A stretch of 34,035 nt of DNA from Acidobacteriota bacterium (GCA_022842985.1 JALHON010000015.1:1-34035), one strand, 5' to 3'; shown: positions 9,184-17,177, numbered from the stretch's first letter. The notes: generated by a model from the letters alone, not told the origin. Program-made: numbers and translations.

Positions 9184-10071
9184 CTAGCGGGACGCGAGCG
9201 CGTCGAACTCGTCGACGGGCTCCTGGAACGAACACGACCCGAAGCTCACCAGGTGGTGAGACCGCGTGTCGCGCAACATCGACAACGGGAATCGTTCGCC
9301 GCCCCAGCGCACGGCATCCGCCGTGAACTCGAGCGTGGCGGCATCGGTCAGCTGCAGCAGCGCTTCGGCCGTGGCCACGGGCCGCCCGGCGCGCAGCGCC
9401 GCCGTCGCCAGCAGCACGTTCAGGTAGCCATACATCGGCGCGGCAGCCGCGCCGGCCTCGTAGGTGAGGCGATAGGCGCCGCGCACCGCGTGATGCAGGC
9501 CCGCCGTGGCCTTGAAGGTGACCTTGTGACGCACGGTGGCAGCCAGGAAGCCGGCAAGCGCGGCCGGCGTAGGAAACGCGTCCGCCGTCACACCACCCGT
9601 GCGGATCTTGGCGCGCAGCCCGAGGGCGGCGATGCGGGCGAGCCAGCGATCCGCGTCGGGGCCAGGGGCCACTTCGACATAGAGCTCGATGCCGGCGCCG
9701 AACTGCGCCGCCAGCCAGTCGATGCCATCGAGCGCGGCCGGCTTCGCTTCCACCGTGTCGACGCGGGCGCGATGCCGCGACAGCGCGTTGTTGAAGGTGG
9801 CGACCGCCGCCGCGTCGTCGTCCACGCCGTCGCGCACGATGGCGCTCAGGCGCCACTCGGCACGGTCCGCGGGCAGGGGGGCGAGCGCCGCCGCCAGCTC
9901 CTGCAGGCGCGAGGCCGGCACGACGAAGCGGCCGAGCATCCACGCGTGATCGCCGGCGCGGGCGGCCTCGTATTCCGCCACGGCCGCGGCCATCGCGCGG
10001 CCGGCCGGCGGGAAGAGGCCCGCGTAGTCGACGACCCCGGCGAGCAGGGCGGTCGTGCTGGGGCGCTGCAT
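9184..10071 (-). CDS. Conserved-looking protein of unknown function heading the homogentisate operon
   Basis: I do not recognise a named family for this 295-aa cytoplasmic protein. It has no signal peptide or membrane helix. Striking segments are LLAGVVDYAGLFPPA at the N-terminus, WMLGRFVVPASRLQEL, GIELYVEV, then AKIRTGG...FKATAGLHHAVRG and a C-terminal SFGSCSFQEPVDEF. The alternating hydrophobic strands followed by polar or glycine-rich turns (ELYVEV, AKIRTGG, VTFKATAGLHH) suggest a TIM-barrel-like fold with a Lys/His-containing active site; this is inference. It is the first gene of the operon, 13 nt before hppD. A promoter-like pair lies just upstream and the -10 ends 6 nt before the ATG. 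A role in aromatic catabolism is a guess from position. Confidence 0.8.
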   Translation of the reverse strand: MQRPSTTALLAGVVDYAGLFPPAGRAMAAAVAEYEAARAGDHAWMLGRFVVPASRLQELAAALAPLPADRAEWRLSAIVRDGVDDDAAAVATFNNALSRHRARVDTVEAKPAALDGIDWLAAQFGAGIELYVEVAPGPDADRWLARIAALGLRAKIRTGGVTADAFPTPAALAGFLAATVRHKVTFKATAGLHHAVRGAYRLTYEAGAAAAPMYGYLNVLLATAALRAGRPVATAEALLQLTDAATLEFTADAVRWGGERFPLSMLRDTRSHHLVSFGSCSFQEPVDEFDALASR

Positions 10072-10077
10072 CCTCTT

Positions 10078-10107
10078 ACTGTGGCAGCGGCCGTTTCATC
10101 TGTCCAA
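10078..10107 (-). promoter_or_regulatory. Candidate promoter of the homogentisate operon
   Basis: On the minus strand, TTGGAC (-35, 10102-10107) and CACAGT (-10, 10078-10083) are separated by 18 nt. The -10 ends 6 nt before the ATG at 10071, which implies a leaderless transcript. The AGAGG touching the ATG is too close to work as a Shine-Dalgarno sequence. Confidence 0.4.
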
Positions 10108-10127
10108 TACCAATGAACGCCATGATT

Positions 10128-10133
10128 GATAAT
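10128..10133 (+). promoter_or_regulatory. -10 element GATAAT of the LysR gene, within a possible LysR-binding region
   Basis: GATAAT lies 8 nt before the LysR ATG at 10142, within the 70-nt divergent gap shared with the homogentisate operon. The surrounding AT-rich ATTGATAATTGTGG fits a loose T-N11-A LysR box, but no clean dyad is visible. No convincing -35 was found. Confidence 0.35.
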
Positions 10134-10141
10134 TGTGGACT

Positions 10142-11038
10142 ATGAATTTGCCGTCGCTCGAGCTGCGTCATCTCCGCTACTTCCGCCGCGTCGTGGACGA
10201 GCTGCACTTCGGCCGCGCCGCCGCCCGTCTGGCCGTGTCGCAGCCCACGCTGAGCGTCCAGATCCGGCAGCTCGAGGCCATCGTGGGCGGACGCCTGTTC
10301 GAGCGGCACACGCGCCAGGTGACGCTGACCGACGCCGGCCGCGCCCTCGACGAGGCGGCCCGCCGCATCCTGCGCGACGTGGACACGGCGCTCGACGCCA
10401 CACGTCAGGCGCAGGCCGGGCAGGTGGGCGTGCTGCGCGTGGGCTTCGGGCCCACGCTGATGCTCTCAACACTGGGCCAGGTGGTGCGCGCCTACCGGCA
10501 GCGGCACCCCGGCGTGCGCATCGACCTGCGCGAGCTGCCAACGAGCGAGCAGCTCACCGCGCTCGTGCACGGCGATCTGGACGTGGGTTTCGTGCGCGGC
10601 GCCGACACCGACCCGCGCCTGCACGTGGAGCTCTTCGCGAAGGAGCCGCTGCTCATCGCGCTGCACCGCGACCATCCGGCGGCCGGCGCCACGCGCGTGC
10701 CGCTCGCGGCGCTGGCGCAGGACCCCTGGGTGCTCTTCCCGCGCGCCATCGCACCGCAGCTCCACGAACACGTCATGCGTCTCTGCCAGCAGGCCGGCTT
10801 CACGCCCAACGTGACGCAGGAAAGCCGCGAGGTCTACACCACCGTGGGCCTCGTCGGTGCGGGCGTGGGCGTGACGATCATTCCCGAGACCGTGCAACGG
10901 ATGTCGTGGACCGGTGTCGTGTACAAGCCGATTCCGCGGGCCAGTGTCCGCCTGTCGATGGTGCGCCCGAGCGGTCCGGTGCGGCCGGTGGTCGAGACGT
11001 TCCTCGCAGTGGCGCGGAAGGCGGCCGCGCGTGCGTGA
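10142..11038 (+). CDS. LysR-family transcriptional regulator
   Basis: The 298-aa regulator has the standard N-terminal winged helix (LRHLRYFRRVVDELHFGRAAARLAVSQPTLSVQIRQLE...LFERHTRQVTLTDAG, residues ~8-70). A periplasmic-binding-protein-like effector domain follows (from ~93, VLRVGFGP...). The ATG at 10142 gives the usual short N-terminus; the TTG at 10133 in the track overlaps a -10-like GATAAT and is less likely. The gene is divergent from the tyrosine-degradation operon with a 70-nt shared gap, the classical arrangement for a LysR regulator controlling its neighbour. The effector would then be an aromatic intermediate such as homogentisate (inference). Confidence 0.93.
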   Translation: MNLPSLELRHLRYFRRVVDELHFGRAAARLAVSQPTLSVQIRQLEAIVGGRLFERHTRQVTLTDAGRALDEAARRILRDVDTALDATRQAQAGQVGVLRVGFGPTLMLSTLGQVVRAYRQRHPGVRIDLRELPTSEQLTALVHGDLDVGFVRGADTDPRLHVELFAKEPLLIALHRDHPAAGATRVPLAALAQDPWVLFPRAIAPQLHEHVMRLCQQAGFTPNVTQESREVYTTVGLVGAGVGVTIIPETVQRMSWTGVVYKPIPRASVRLSMVRPSGPVRPVVETFLAVARKAAARA

Positions 11039-11078
11039 GCCCTACGCAAGGAGCGGCTGGTCCGGGCCCGTCACCGGC

Positions 11079-11084
11079 TACACT
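11079..11084 (+). promoter_or_regulatory. -10 element TACACT of the first small-protein/nucleotidyltransferase pair
   Basis: TACACT ends 6 nt before the GTG at 11091 and there is no Shine-Dalgarno sequence. It fits the leaderless pattern seen at several other genes in this window. The -35 is unclear. Confidence 0.35.
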
Positions 11085-11090
11085 GGAACC

Positions 11091-11303
11091 GTGGACGTGA
11101 CGCAAGAGCATCTCGGGCCGGATCAGCTGGCATGGCTCCGCCATTCGGAGGCGCTCTGGACGCGCGCACATCGATTGGCCGCCGCGCACCCCGAACACGA
11201 CGTGTCGGACCTGTATCACGCCTTGCGGCATCTCGAACTGGCGCCGTCCGAACGCCTCCGCCTGGGACTGAGCCGTGCCAGACTTCGCGCTGACCGAGCC
11301 TGA
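11091..11303 (+). CDS. Small helical protein, first gene of a nucleotidyltransferase module (copy 1)
   Basis: The 70-aa product is unrecognised and predicted to be all helical (DQLAWLRHSEALWTRAHRLAAAHPEHDVSDLYHALRHLEL). It starts at GTG 11091; GTG 11097 is also possible. Its 3' end overlaps the next gene, a nucleotidyltransferase, by 29 nt. The same architecture, a short helical protein followed by an overlapping nucleotidyltransferase, recurs at 31199-31983. There the small protein also ends in a HP-x-(8-9)-L/V helical stretch. Small helical partners of such enzymes are often antitoxins or structural subunits, but no function is shown here. Confidence 0.6.
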   Translation: MDVTQEHLGPDQLAWLRHSEALWTRAHRLAAAHPEHDVSDLYHALRHLELAPSERLRLGLSRARLRADRA

Positions 11304-11739
11304 GCGCCGCCTGCTCGCCGCGCTGAATGCGCGGGGCATCCGGTTCCTCGTGATTGGTCTCGGTGCCGCTCTCATCGAGGGTGCCCCGGTTGCGACCCTC
11401 GACGTCGACCTGTGGCTGGAACGGGTGGACGACCCGCGACTACCCGAGGCCGCCCGAGACGCCGGGGCCTTCTGGGTCTCCGGGTTCGGCGTGCAGCCTC
11501 CGGCCTTCGGTGGGGATGGCTTCGAACGACTCTATGTCCTGTTGACGGCCCACGGTCTGTCGGCCTTCGATGTCGAATACGCAAGCGCCGTCGCGCACAC
11601 GATCGATGGCATCTCCGTCCGCGTTCTTCCACTGCACCGCGTTGTCGAGAGCAAGCGCGCCACGAACCGGCCCAAAGACCGCGCCGCCCTGCCGATTCTC
11701 GAAGCGACGCTGCTCGCACGGAACGACCGCGACCAGTGA
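11275..11739 (+). CDS. Nucleotidyltransferase-fold protein (copy 1)
   Basis: The 154-aa protein has a minimal polymerase-beta-like nucleotidyltransferase signature: IRFLVIGLGAALIEGAPVATLDVDLWLE. This gives the glycine loop and then a DxD pair (Asp in TLDVDLW), with KRATNRPKDRAALPILE near the C-terminus, the Lys/Asp stretch common in DUF6036/AbiEii-like members. The usual GG or GS after the first strand is GLG here. It starts at GTG 11275, overlapping the upstream small gene by 29 nt. Related two-gene modules include toxin-antitoxin and tRNA-modifying systems, but an innocuous role is equally possible. Confidence 0.7.
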   Translation: MPDFALTEPERRLLAALNARGIRFLVIGLGAALIEGAPVATLDVDLWLERVDDPRLPEAARDAGAFWVSGFGVQPPAFGGDGFERLYVLLTAHGLSAFDVEYASAVAHTIDGISVRVLPLHRVVESKRATNRPKDRAALPILEATLLARNDRDQ

Positions 11740-11784
11740 GTCTGCCCGGGCCGAGCGCACGCGCCCTCTCACGCGCTGACGCGC

Positions 11785-12141
11785 CTACTGCGCGGCCTGC
11801 TTCTTCAGCGTGTCGCGAATCTCCGCGAGCAGCGCCTCGGTGGGTGACGGCGGCGGCGTGAGCCGCGCGGCGAAGCGGTTGAACGGCACGACGATGAAGA
11901 AGTAGAGCGCCGCGGCCTTGATGAGGAAGCTGATGACGTTGTTCAGGAAGCTGCCGAGGCCGATGCTGCCCACGCGCAGGGCCGAGAAATCCGGCTGACC
12001 GCCCAGCATGCCGATCATCGGTGTAATCAGGTCCTTGACCAGCGAGTTGACGATCTCGCCCACGGCGGCGCCGATGATGACGCCGACGGCCAGGTCGATG
12101 ACGTTGCCGCGCGCGATGAAGTTCTTGAATCCCTGAAGCAT
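11785..12141 (-). CDS. mscL: Large-conductance mechanosensitive channel
   Basis: The 118-aa homopentameric channel protects against hypo-osmotic shock. The N-terminal amphipathic helix and TM1 (FKNFIARGNVIDLAVGVIIGAAVGEIVNSLVKDLITPMIGML) carry the family signature. A short periplasmic loop follows, then TM2 (FLIKAAALYFFIVVPFNRF) and a C-terminal helix bundle (TEALLAEIRDTLKKQ). The loop is short compared with the E. coli channel. The ATG has AGGAGG 5 nt upstream. It is monocistronic, converging with the nucleotidyltransferase gene. Confidence 0.97.
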   Translation of the reverse strand: MLQGFKNFIARGNVIDLAVGVIIGAAVGEIVNSLVKDLITPMIGMLGGQPDFSALRVGSIGLGSFLNNVISFLIKAAALYFFIVVPFNRFAARLTPPPSPTEALLAEIRDTLKKQAAQ

Positions 12142-12254
12142 TCCGGCCTCCTGTTGATGTCCCCGGGTGTGACCCGGCGGAGTCTAGCGAAGTCACGTCA
12201 CGGCACTGTGGCGGTGGCCGGACCCGCGCTGGACGCCTCCCAAGGGAACAAGTT

Positions 12255-12291
12255 GTAGACCGTCTACGTCTCAGGGCTGTAGACGGTCTAC
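12255..12291 (+). promoter_or_regulatory. Twin-palindrome PadR operator overlapping the padR promoter
   Basis: Two near-identical perfect palindromes, GTAGAC-C-GTCTAC (12255-12267) and GTAGAC-G-GTCTAC (12279-12291), have centres exactly 24 nt apart. They end 4 nt before the padR ATG. The sites differ only at the central base. TTGTAG (12254) and TGTAGA (12278) could serve as -35 and -10 with an 18-nt spacer. Bound repressor would then block its own promoter. Autoregulation by the adjacent PadR is inferred from position and symmetry. Confidence 0.8.
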
Positions 12292-12295
12292 ATCC

Positions 12296-12652
12296 ATGCC
12301 ACGCACCCCTGACAACTCGCGCCTGGACCTGCTCCAGGGCACCCTCGACATGCTCATCCTGCGCACCCTGCAGTGGGGCGCGCAGCACGGCCACGGCATC
12401 GGCCAGATGATCCGCTCGCAGTCGGACGACCTGCTCAAGGTCGAAACCGGCTCGCTCTACCCGGCGCTGCACCGCCTCGAGAAACGCGGCTGGCTGAGCG
12501 CGAAGTGGGGCATCAGCGAAGCCAACCAGCGCGCGAAGTACTACGCGCTCACCGCCGCCGGCAAGGCGCAGCTCGTGCGCGAGCAGGATCGCTGGACGCA
12601 GCTCGTCCACGCGATCGGCCGGATCATGCAGCCGGTAGACGGCAAGGAGTAG
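12296..12652 (+). CDS. PadR-family transcriptional regulator
   Basis: The 118-aa winged-helix repressor has DLLQGTLDMLILRTLQWGAQHGHGI, the recognition region VETGSLYPALHRLEKRGWLSAKW and the wing AKYYALTAAGKAQL, all typical of PadR subfamily 1. A short C-terminal dimerisation helix follows. It is preceded directly by twin palindromes and has no Shine-Dalgarno sequence. Its stop is 4 nt before the start of the ADOP permease, whose AAGGAG lies inside the padR 3' end, so the two are co-transcribed. PadR-permease pairs of this type are a characteristic expansion in Acidobacteriota. The signal it senses is unknown. Confidence 0.95.
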   Translation: MPRTPDNSRLDLLQGTLDMLILRTLQWGAQHGHGIGQMIRSQSDDLLKVETGSLYPALHRLEKRGWLSAKWGISEANQRAKYYALTAAGKAQLVREQDRWTQLVHAIGRIMQPVDGKE

Positions 12653-12656
12653 CGCC

Positions 12657-15281
12657 ATGCGGCCCGACCAGCGTGAGATCGACGACGAAATCCGCGGCCA
12701 CATCGCGCTCGCCATCAAGGAGCGCGTGGACCGCGGCGAGGATCCGGAGGCGGCGCGGCGCGCGGCCTGGGCGGAGTTCGGCTACCTGCCGCAGGTGCGC
12801 GAATCCGTGCGCCAGGTCTGGTACAGCCGCTGGTTCGATGCCGCCTCCGACTTCGCGCGCGACATGCGTGTGGGCGTGCGGTCGCTCTCAGGTGCGAAGG
12901 GCCTGGCGCTCGCCGTCGTCGTCACCCTTGGCCTCGGCATCGGGGCGAACGCGGCGATCTTCAGCGTGGTGCGCGGCGTGCTCCTCACGCCGCTCGTGAA
13001 CCGCGACGAGGATCGCCTCATCTACATCCGCCAGAGCGCGGCCACACCGGGCGCCGAGAACATGACGTTCTCCGTGCCCGAGATCGCGGACCTTACGGCA
13101 CGCGTCACCTCGGTCGCAGCCTTCGGCGACTTCTCCACCATCGACTTCACGATGATCGGCATCGGCGAACCGCGCGTGGTGCATGCCGGCGTCGTGAGCG
13201 GCTCGTTCTTCGACGTGATGGGCCTGCGGCCGGTGCTCGGCCGCCTGCTGCAGCCAACGGACGATGGCCCCGGCGCCGCAGGCGCTGTCGTGCTCACGCA
13301 TCGCTTCTGGTCCACGGCGCTCGCGAGCGATCCGGGCGTGCTCGGCAGGACGATTCGCCTCGATACGCGCACGGCCACGGTGGTGGGCGTGCTCGAACCG
13401 TCGGTGCCGTATCCGGTGGATACCGAGATCATCGCCAACGTCGTGACGAGCCCGCACCATCTGGACGCGATGATGGTGACCGGCCGCACGCACCGCATGA
13501 CCGAACTCTTCGGCCGGCTGAAGCCTGGCGTCACCGTGGCGCAAGCGCGCGCGGAGTTGCAGGCCGCACATGCCGCCATCCGCAGCACGCACCCGGACGA
13601 CTACGCCGGCCGAGCCGACGTGGGCGTGAGCGTGCGCACGCTGCGCGAGCAGATCGCGACGCCGGCGCGCACCATCCTGCTGCTGCTCCTCGCCACGGCT
13701 GGTGTGGTGTTCGTCGTGGCCTGTTCGAACGTGGCGAACCTGATCCTGGCGCGTTCGGTGCGCCGTGAAGGTGAACTCGCCGTGCGCGCGGCCCTCGGCG
13801 CGAGCCGCGGGGCGCTGCGGCGCACGCTCCTCGCCGAAAGCCTCGTGCTCTGCGGCGCCGGTGCGATCGTGGGCGTGCTGCTGGCTGGTCCGCTCGTGAC
13901 GTTCGTGGCGCGTTTCGCCGCGCGATATTCCGTGCGCGCGCTCGACGTGACGATGGACATGAGCCTGCTCTGGATCGGTGTGGCCCTCGCCATGGCCGCG
14001 TCGGTGCTGCTGGCGTGGATTCCCCGCCTGCCTGCCGCCGAGAGCTCCACGAGCGGCTCGCTCGCCACCACTGGTGGGCTCCGCATCACGCCGGGCACGA
14101 ACCGCCGGCTGCGGATCTTTGCCACGGCGCAGGTGGCCTTCTCGTTCGTGCTGCTCGTGGGCGCCGGCATGCTGCTCGCGGCGCTCGTGTCGCTGCAGAC
14201 GACCACATCTGCCGCCAACGCGGCGACGGTGCTCGCGATCGACGTGCCGCTCCCGCTCGAGGCCGCGGGCCCGAAGACCCTCGCGTTCGCGGACGAGGCG
14301 ATGCGGCGCATCGGCGCGCTGCCTGGCGTGTCGCGCGTGGCCATGGGGAACGTGGTGCCGTGGCGCGACCTCGGCAAGTTCGGCCCGTTTTCGTTCGGCG
14401 CTGAGGGCTACTCACCCGCCGATGGCGCCGATCAGCCGCTGGCGGTGTTGCGGAACGTGACGCCGGGCTACTTCGCCACACTCGGTGTGCCGCTCGTGGC
14501 CGGCCGCGACTTCACCGACGACGACCGCGGACGCGGCGAGCCGGTGGCGATCGTGAGCCAGACGCTGGCCACGCGCCTTTTCCCGAACGGCGAGGCCGTG
14601 AATCGGCTGATCTGGTGGACCGACCCGGTCCTGGGGGATGCGAAGCGCCGCATCGTGGGCGTAGCCGCGGACCTGAACGACGACAGCGTGCTGCCGCTGC
14701 CGGCCATGACGATCTACCACCCGCTGCGTCAGCTGCCCTTCGGCGGACGGCTCTTCGTGCAGGCGGCCGGCGGCGACCCGTACGCGCTCGTGCCGGCCAT
14801 CACCCGGGCGATCCACGAGATCTCGGCCGAGCAGCCGGTGGAGCGTGCGGCCACGCTCGCCGACGTGCGCGCCGCCCTCATGACGCCCGACCGCGTGAAC
14901 GCGTTCGTGGTCACGGGCTTCGCCGGCGTGGCGCTGGCCATCGCGATCGTGGGTGTGGCCGGCGTGCTCGCGTTCAGCGTGAGCGCGCGCACACGCGAGT
15001 TCGGCGTGCGCCTGGCGATCGGCTCGACACCGCGCGATCTGCTCACGGCGGTGCTGCGCGAGGGCGTGGGCATCGTGATCGTGGGCATCGTAGCCGGCGT
15101 GGGCCTGGGCTACGGGCTCGCGGCCGTGGGGGCGAGTTACGTGGACGGGCTGCGCCTGCCGGGACTGGTACCGGTGGCGGGCGCCGCCAGCGTGCTCGCG
15201 GTGGCGGCCGTGGTGGCGGCGCTGCTGCCGGCACGACGGGCCTCGCGCGTGGATGTGCTGCGCGCGCTCAGAACGGAATAG
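12657..15281 (+). CDS. ADOP-type ABC transporter permease (MacB/FtsX superfamily)
   Basis: The 874-aa protein fits the acidobacterial duplicated orphan permease family. It has an N-terminal prefix (EIDDEIRGHIALAIKERVDRGEDPEAARRAAWAEFG), then two tandem MacB_PCD + FtsX units. Membrane segments include ~80-105 (LALAVVVTLGLGIGANAAIFSVVRGVLL), ~340-365 (ILLLLLATAGVVFVVACSNVANLILA), two more before ~460, one at ~485-510, and three at the C-terminus (FVVTGFAGVALAIAIVGVAGVLAF, GVGIVIVGIVAGVGLGYGLAAVG, VPVAGAASVLAVAAVVAALLPARRASRVD). The large periplasmic domains lie between. No ATPase gene is adjacent, as the family name implies. The transported substrate or signalled stress is unknown. Confidence 0.93.
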   Translation: MRPDQREIDDEIRGHIALAIKERVDRGEDPEAARRAAWAEFGYLPQVRESVRQVWYSRWFDAASDFARDMRVGVRSLSGAKGLALAVVVTLGLGIGANAAIFSVVRGVLLTPLVNRDEDRLIYIRQSAATPGAENMTFSVPEIADLTARVTSVAAFGDFSTIDFTMIGIGEPRVVHAGVVSGSFFDVMGLRPVLGRLLQPTDDGPGAAGAVVLTHRFWSTALASDPGVLGRTIRLDTRTATVVGVLEPSVPYPVDTEIIANVVTSPHHLDAMMVTGRTHRMTELFGRLKPGVTVAQARAELQAAHAAIRSTHPDDYAGRADVGVSVRTLREQIATPARTILLLLLATAGVVFVVACSNVANLILARSVRREGELAVRAALGASRGALRRTLLAESLVLCGAGAIVGVLLAGPLVTFVARFAARYSVRALDVTMDMSLLWIGVALAMAASVLLAWIPRLPAAESSTSGSLATTGGLRITPGTNRRLRIFATAQVAFSFVLLVGAGMLLAALVSLQTTTSAANAATVLAIDVPLPLEAAGPKTLAFADEAMRRIGALPGVSRVAMGNVVPWRDLGKFGPFSFGAEGYSPADGADQPLAVLRNVTPGYFATLGVPLVAGRDFTDDDRGRGEPVAIVSQTLATRLFPNGEAVNRLIWWTDPVLGDAKRRIVGVAADLNDDSVLPLPAMTIYHPLRQLPFGGRLFVQAAGGDPYALVPAITRAIHEISAEQPVERAATLADVRAALMTPDRVNAFVVTGFAGVALAIAIVGVAGVLAFSVSARTREFGVRLAIGSTPRDLLTAVLREGVGIVIVGIVAGVGLGYGLAAVGASYVDGLRLPGLVPVAGAASVLAVAAVVAALLPARRASRVDVLRALRTE

Positions 15282-15296
15282 ACCCGCGGTCGGGCG

Positions 15297-15530
15297 TCAG
15301 CTGATCGAGAAGCGGCGGCGCACGGCCTTCACATGCCCGTGCCCGTCGGGCACGAGCTCGTGCGTGACGCCCGCCGGCATCTTGCCGCGGCCCGCCGGCA
15401 CGGCCTGCCCCGTCTTGACGAGCATCTCGAGATAGGCGGCCTCGTCCGCGGACGCGGCCGCCGGCTTCGCCTTCTTCGCAGTTTTCGAGGGCGACGATTT
15501 CACGGGCGCACGTTTCGTCGGCTTGGGCAT
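15297..15530 (-). CDS. Small basic protein of unknown function
   Basis: The 77-aa product has a Lys/Pro/Ala-rich, disordered N-terminal third (PKPTKRAPVKSSPSKTAKKAKPAAA). A compact C-terminal part follows (EAAYLEMLVKTGQAVPAGRGKMPAGVTHELVPDGHGHVKAVRRRFS). AAGGA lies 7 nt before the ATG, supporting a real gene. The K-rich tail resembles the N-terminus of the metallopeptidase gene just upstream (KKTTAKRAKRPAAKRA), so the two may share a nucleic-acid or acidic-surface binding tail; this is speculative. It converges with the ADOP permease. Confidence 0.65.
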   Translation of the reverse strand: MPKPTKRAPVKSSPSKTAKKAKPAAASADEAAYLEMLVKTGQAVPAGRGKMPAGVTHELVPDGHGHVKAVRRRFSIS

Positions 15531-15569
15531 GGCACGGTCCTTCCCGATAGTACCGCGCCTTGCCAGCCG

Positions 15570-17117
15570 TCAGCAGCACTCGAAGGCGATGCGCCTGAGC
15601 TCGGCCGCACCGTTTGCCGCCGGCGCCAGGTAGTGCGTGGCGTGTTTCCGCGTCTTCGACAGTGCGGCCACGAGCCCGCGCTTTGCCTGCGTCGTGCTGC
15701 CCATCGAGACGCGGCCACGCACGATGAGCGCTTCGCAGAAGGCGTGCAGCTCGGTAGACCGCTGCACGCCGGTCGTGTCACGGGCCGCCATGCCGGCCAT
15801 CATCGTGACGGGTGCCACACCGGCGTCGTCCACCGGCGCGGCCGAGACGTAGAGCGTCTTGAGGCCCAGGCCCAGCGAGCCGGCATCGATGGCGATGCGC
15901 ACCGCGCGATCGCGACTGCCCGCCGCCCGCGCCACCTGGCGTCCGCCACTCGAGGCAGAGAACCGTGCCGCCGCCGCGGCCGCACGCGCGCTGCCCACGC
16001 CGAGTGTGCCCGGCGCCGCAAGCGACCCCACGGGCATCAGATTACGGCGCACGAAGGCGGAGGTGAGCGCCTCCGCGTACTTGCCGCCGAAGAGCTCGCC
16101 GTCGGCCAGCACGATCTGCTCGGCCACCGACTGGAAGAACTTCGAGCTGACCGACGCCTCCACGACGGCGCGCGCCAGCAGGCGGCCCATGTCGGCCGTG
16201 GCCTGTTCCACGTCGTCACTGGACGGCGACGCCGCCAGCGTCAGCACCATGCCGCCGAGCGCTTCGAGAAACGCGCCCGTGAATACGCGCGACAGGTTGT
16301 GCGGTGCGCGCGTGAGCTGCGAAGCCGGGCCCGACGCCGGCAGCGTGAGCGGGTCCACGTACAGGAACGAGTTGGCCGCGTTGCGCAGGCTGTCGCGATC
16401 GACCGCCGCGGGCGACCGCTGGCGAATCGCGAAGCCGAGCTGCTCGGCCACGCGCGACACCGACGAGTTGCGCCGCAGGTTGCCGTCGGTTTCCTCGAGC
16501 ACCGCCTGACGCACGGTGGGCAGTTGCAGCGCGGTGAGGATGGCGCTCATGTCGCCGAACGATTCGTGGAACGCCGCCGCCTCGATCGACGCGATCTCGA
16601 AGAGCACCGGCTTCAGCGTGTCGAGCACGGCGTGACCCAGTTCGTGCGCCACCACGTCCGGACTCTCACCCGAAAACACGGTGACGTTGCGGCCGGTGGT
16701 CACGTCGCGCACGGTGTCGTGGAAGAACGACAGGCCCTGCTTGATGTCTTCGGCCGGGAAGTCTGTGCGCGCGTAGTAGGCGTTCAGGTCCACGCCGTCG
16801 TCGAGACGCACGGGCAGCGAGGCCCCCACGTTCTTGTGCCACGCTTTTGCGCCAGCGGCGGCCCAGAACGCCGCGGAGCGCCGCAGCGCTTCGGCGGCCG
16901 TCCAGTAGCGGAAGCCGGCGCTGCCCACGCTGCGGATGCGGGCCTCGGGCGCCGTGGCCGGGGCGATGATCTTCGTGCGCAGGGAGCGGCCGGGCATCGA
17001 CGGCGCCGGGCGCTGCAGGATGGGCAGGCCGCCCATCGGATCGGTCTGCCAGGCCTGGATGGTGGCGCGCTTCGCCGCCGGACGTTTCGCCCGCTTCGCC
17101 GTCGTCTTCTTGCTCAT
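15570..17117 (-). CDS. Thermolysin-like (M4-type) metallopeptidase without export signal
   Basis: The 515-aa protein has a zinc-peptidase HExxH motif (VVAHELGHAVLD, His158/Glu159/His162). A second acidic helix ~23 residues later (AAAFHESFGDMSAIL, Glu185) matches the gluzincin pattern, where thermolysin has NEAFSD. A preceding segment (NAYYARTDFPAEDIKQGLSFFHDTVRDVTTGRN) resembles the N-lobe of M4 enzymes. No signal peptide or pro-domain is seen; the N-terminus is instead Lys/Arg/Ala-rich and probably disordered. The C-terminal ~300 residues match nothing I recognise. Two cysteines end the protein (FECC). An intracellular protease, or export by another route, is inferred. Confidence 0.75.
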   Translation of the reverse strand: MSKKTTAKRAKRPAAKRATIQAWQTDPMGGLPILQRPAPSMPGRSLRTKIIAPATAPEARIRSVGSAGFRYWTAAEALRRSAAFWAAAGAKAWHKNVGASLPVRLDDGVDLNAYYARTDFPAEDIKQGLSFFHDTVRDVTTGRNVTVFSGESPDVVAHELGHAVLDTLKPVLFEIASIEAAAFHESFGDMSAILTALQLPTVRQAVLEETDGNLRRNSSVSRVAEQLGFAIRQRSPAAVDRDSLRNAANSFLYVDPLTLPASGPASQLTRAPHNLSRVFTGAFLEALGGMVLTLAASPSSDDVEQATADMGRLLARAVVEASVSSKFFQSVAEQIVLADGELFGGKYAEALTSAFVRRNLMPVGSLAAPGTLGVGSARAAAAAARFSASSGGRQVARAAGSRDRAVRIAIDAGSLGLGLKTLYVSAAPVDDAGVAPVTMMAGMAARDTTGVQRSTELHAFCEALIVRGRVSMGSTTQAKRGLVAALSKTRKHATHYLAPAANGAAELRRIAFECC

Positions 17118-17177
17118 GCCATGGCCTCCTGCCCTTCATGGGGACGGACTCGGCGCCGGGGTTTCGTACCGCGGCGA

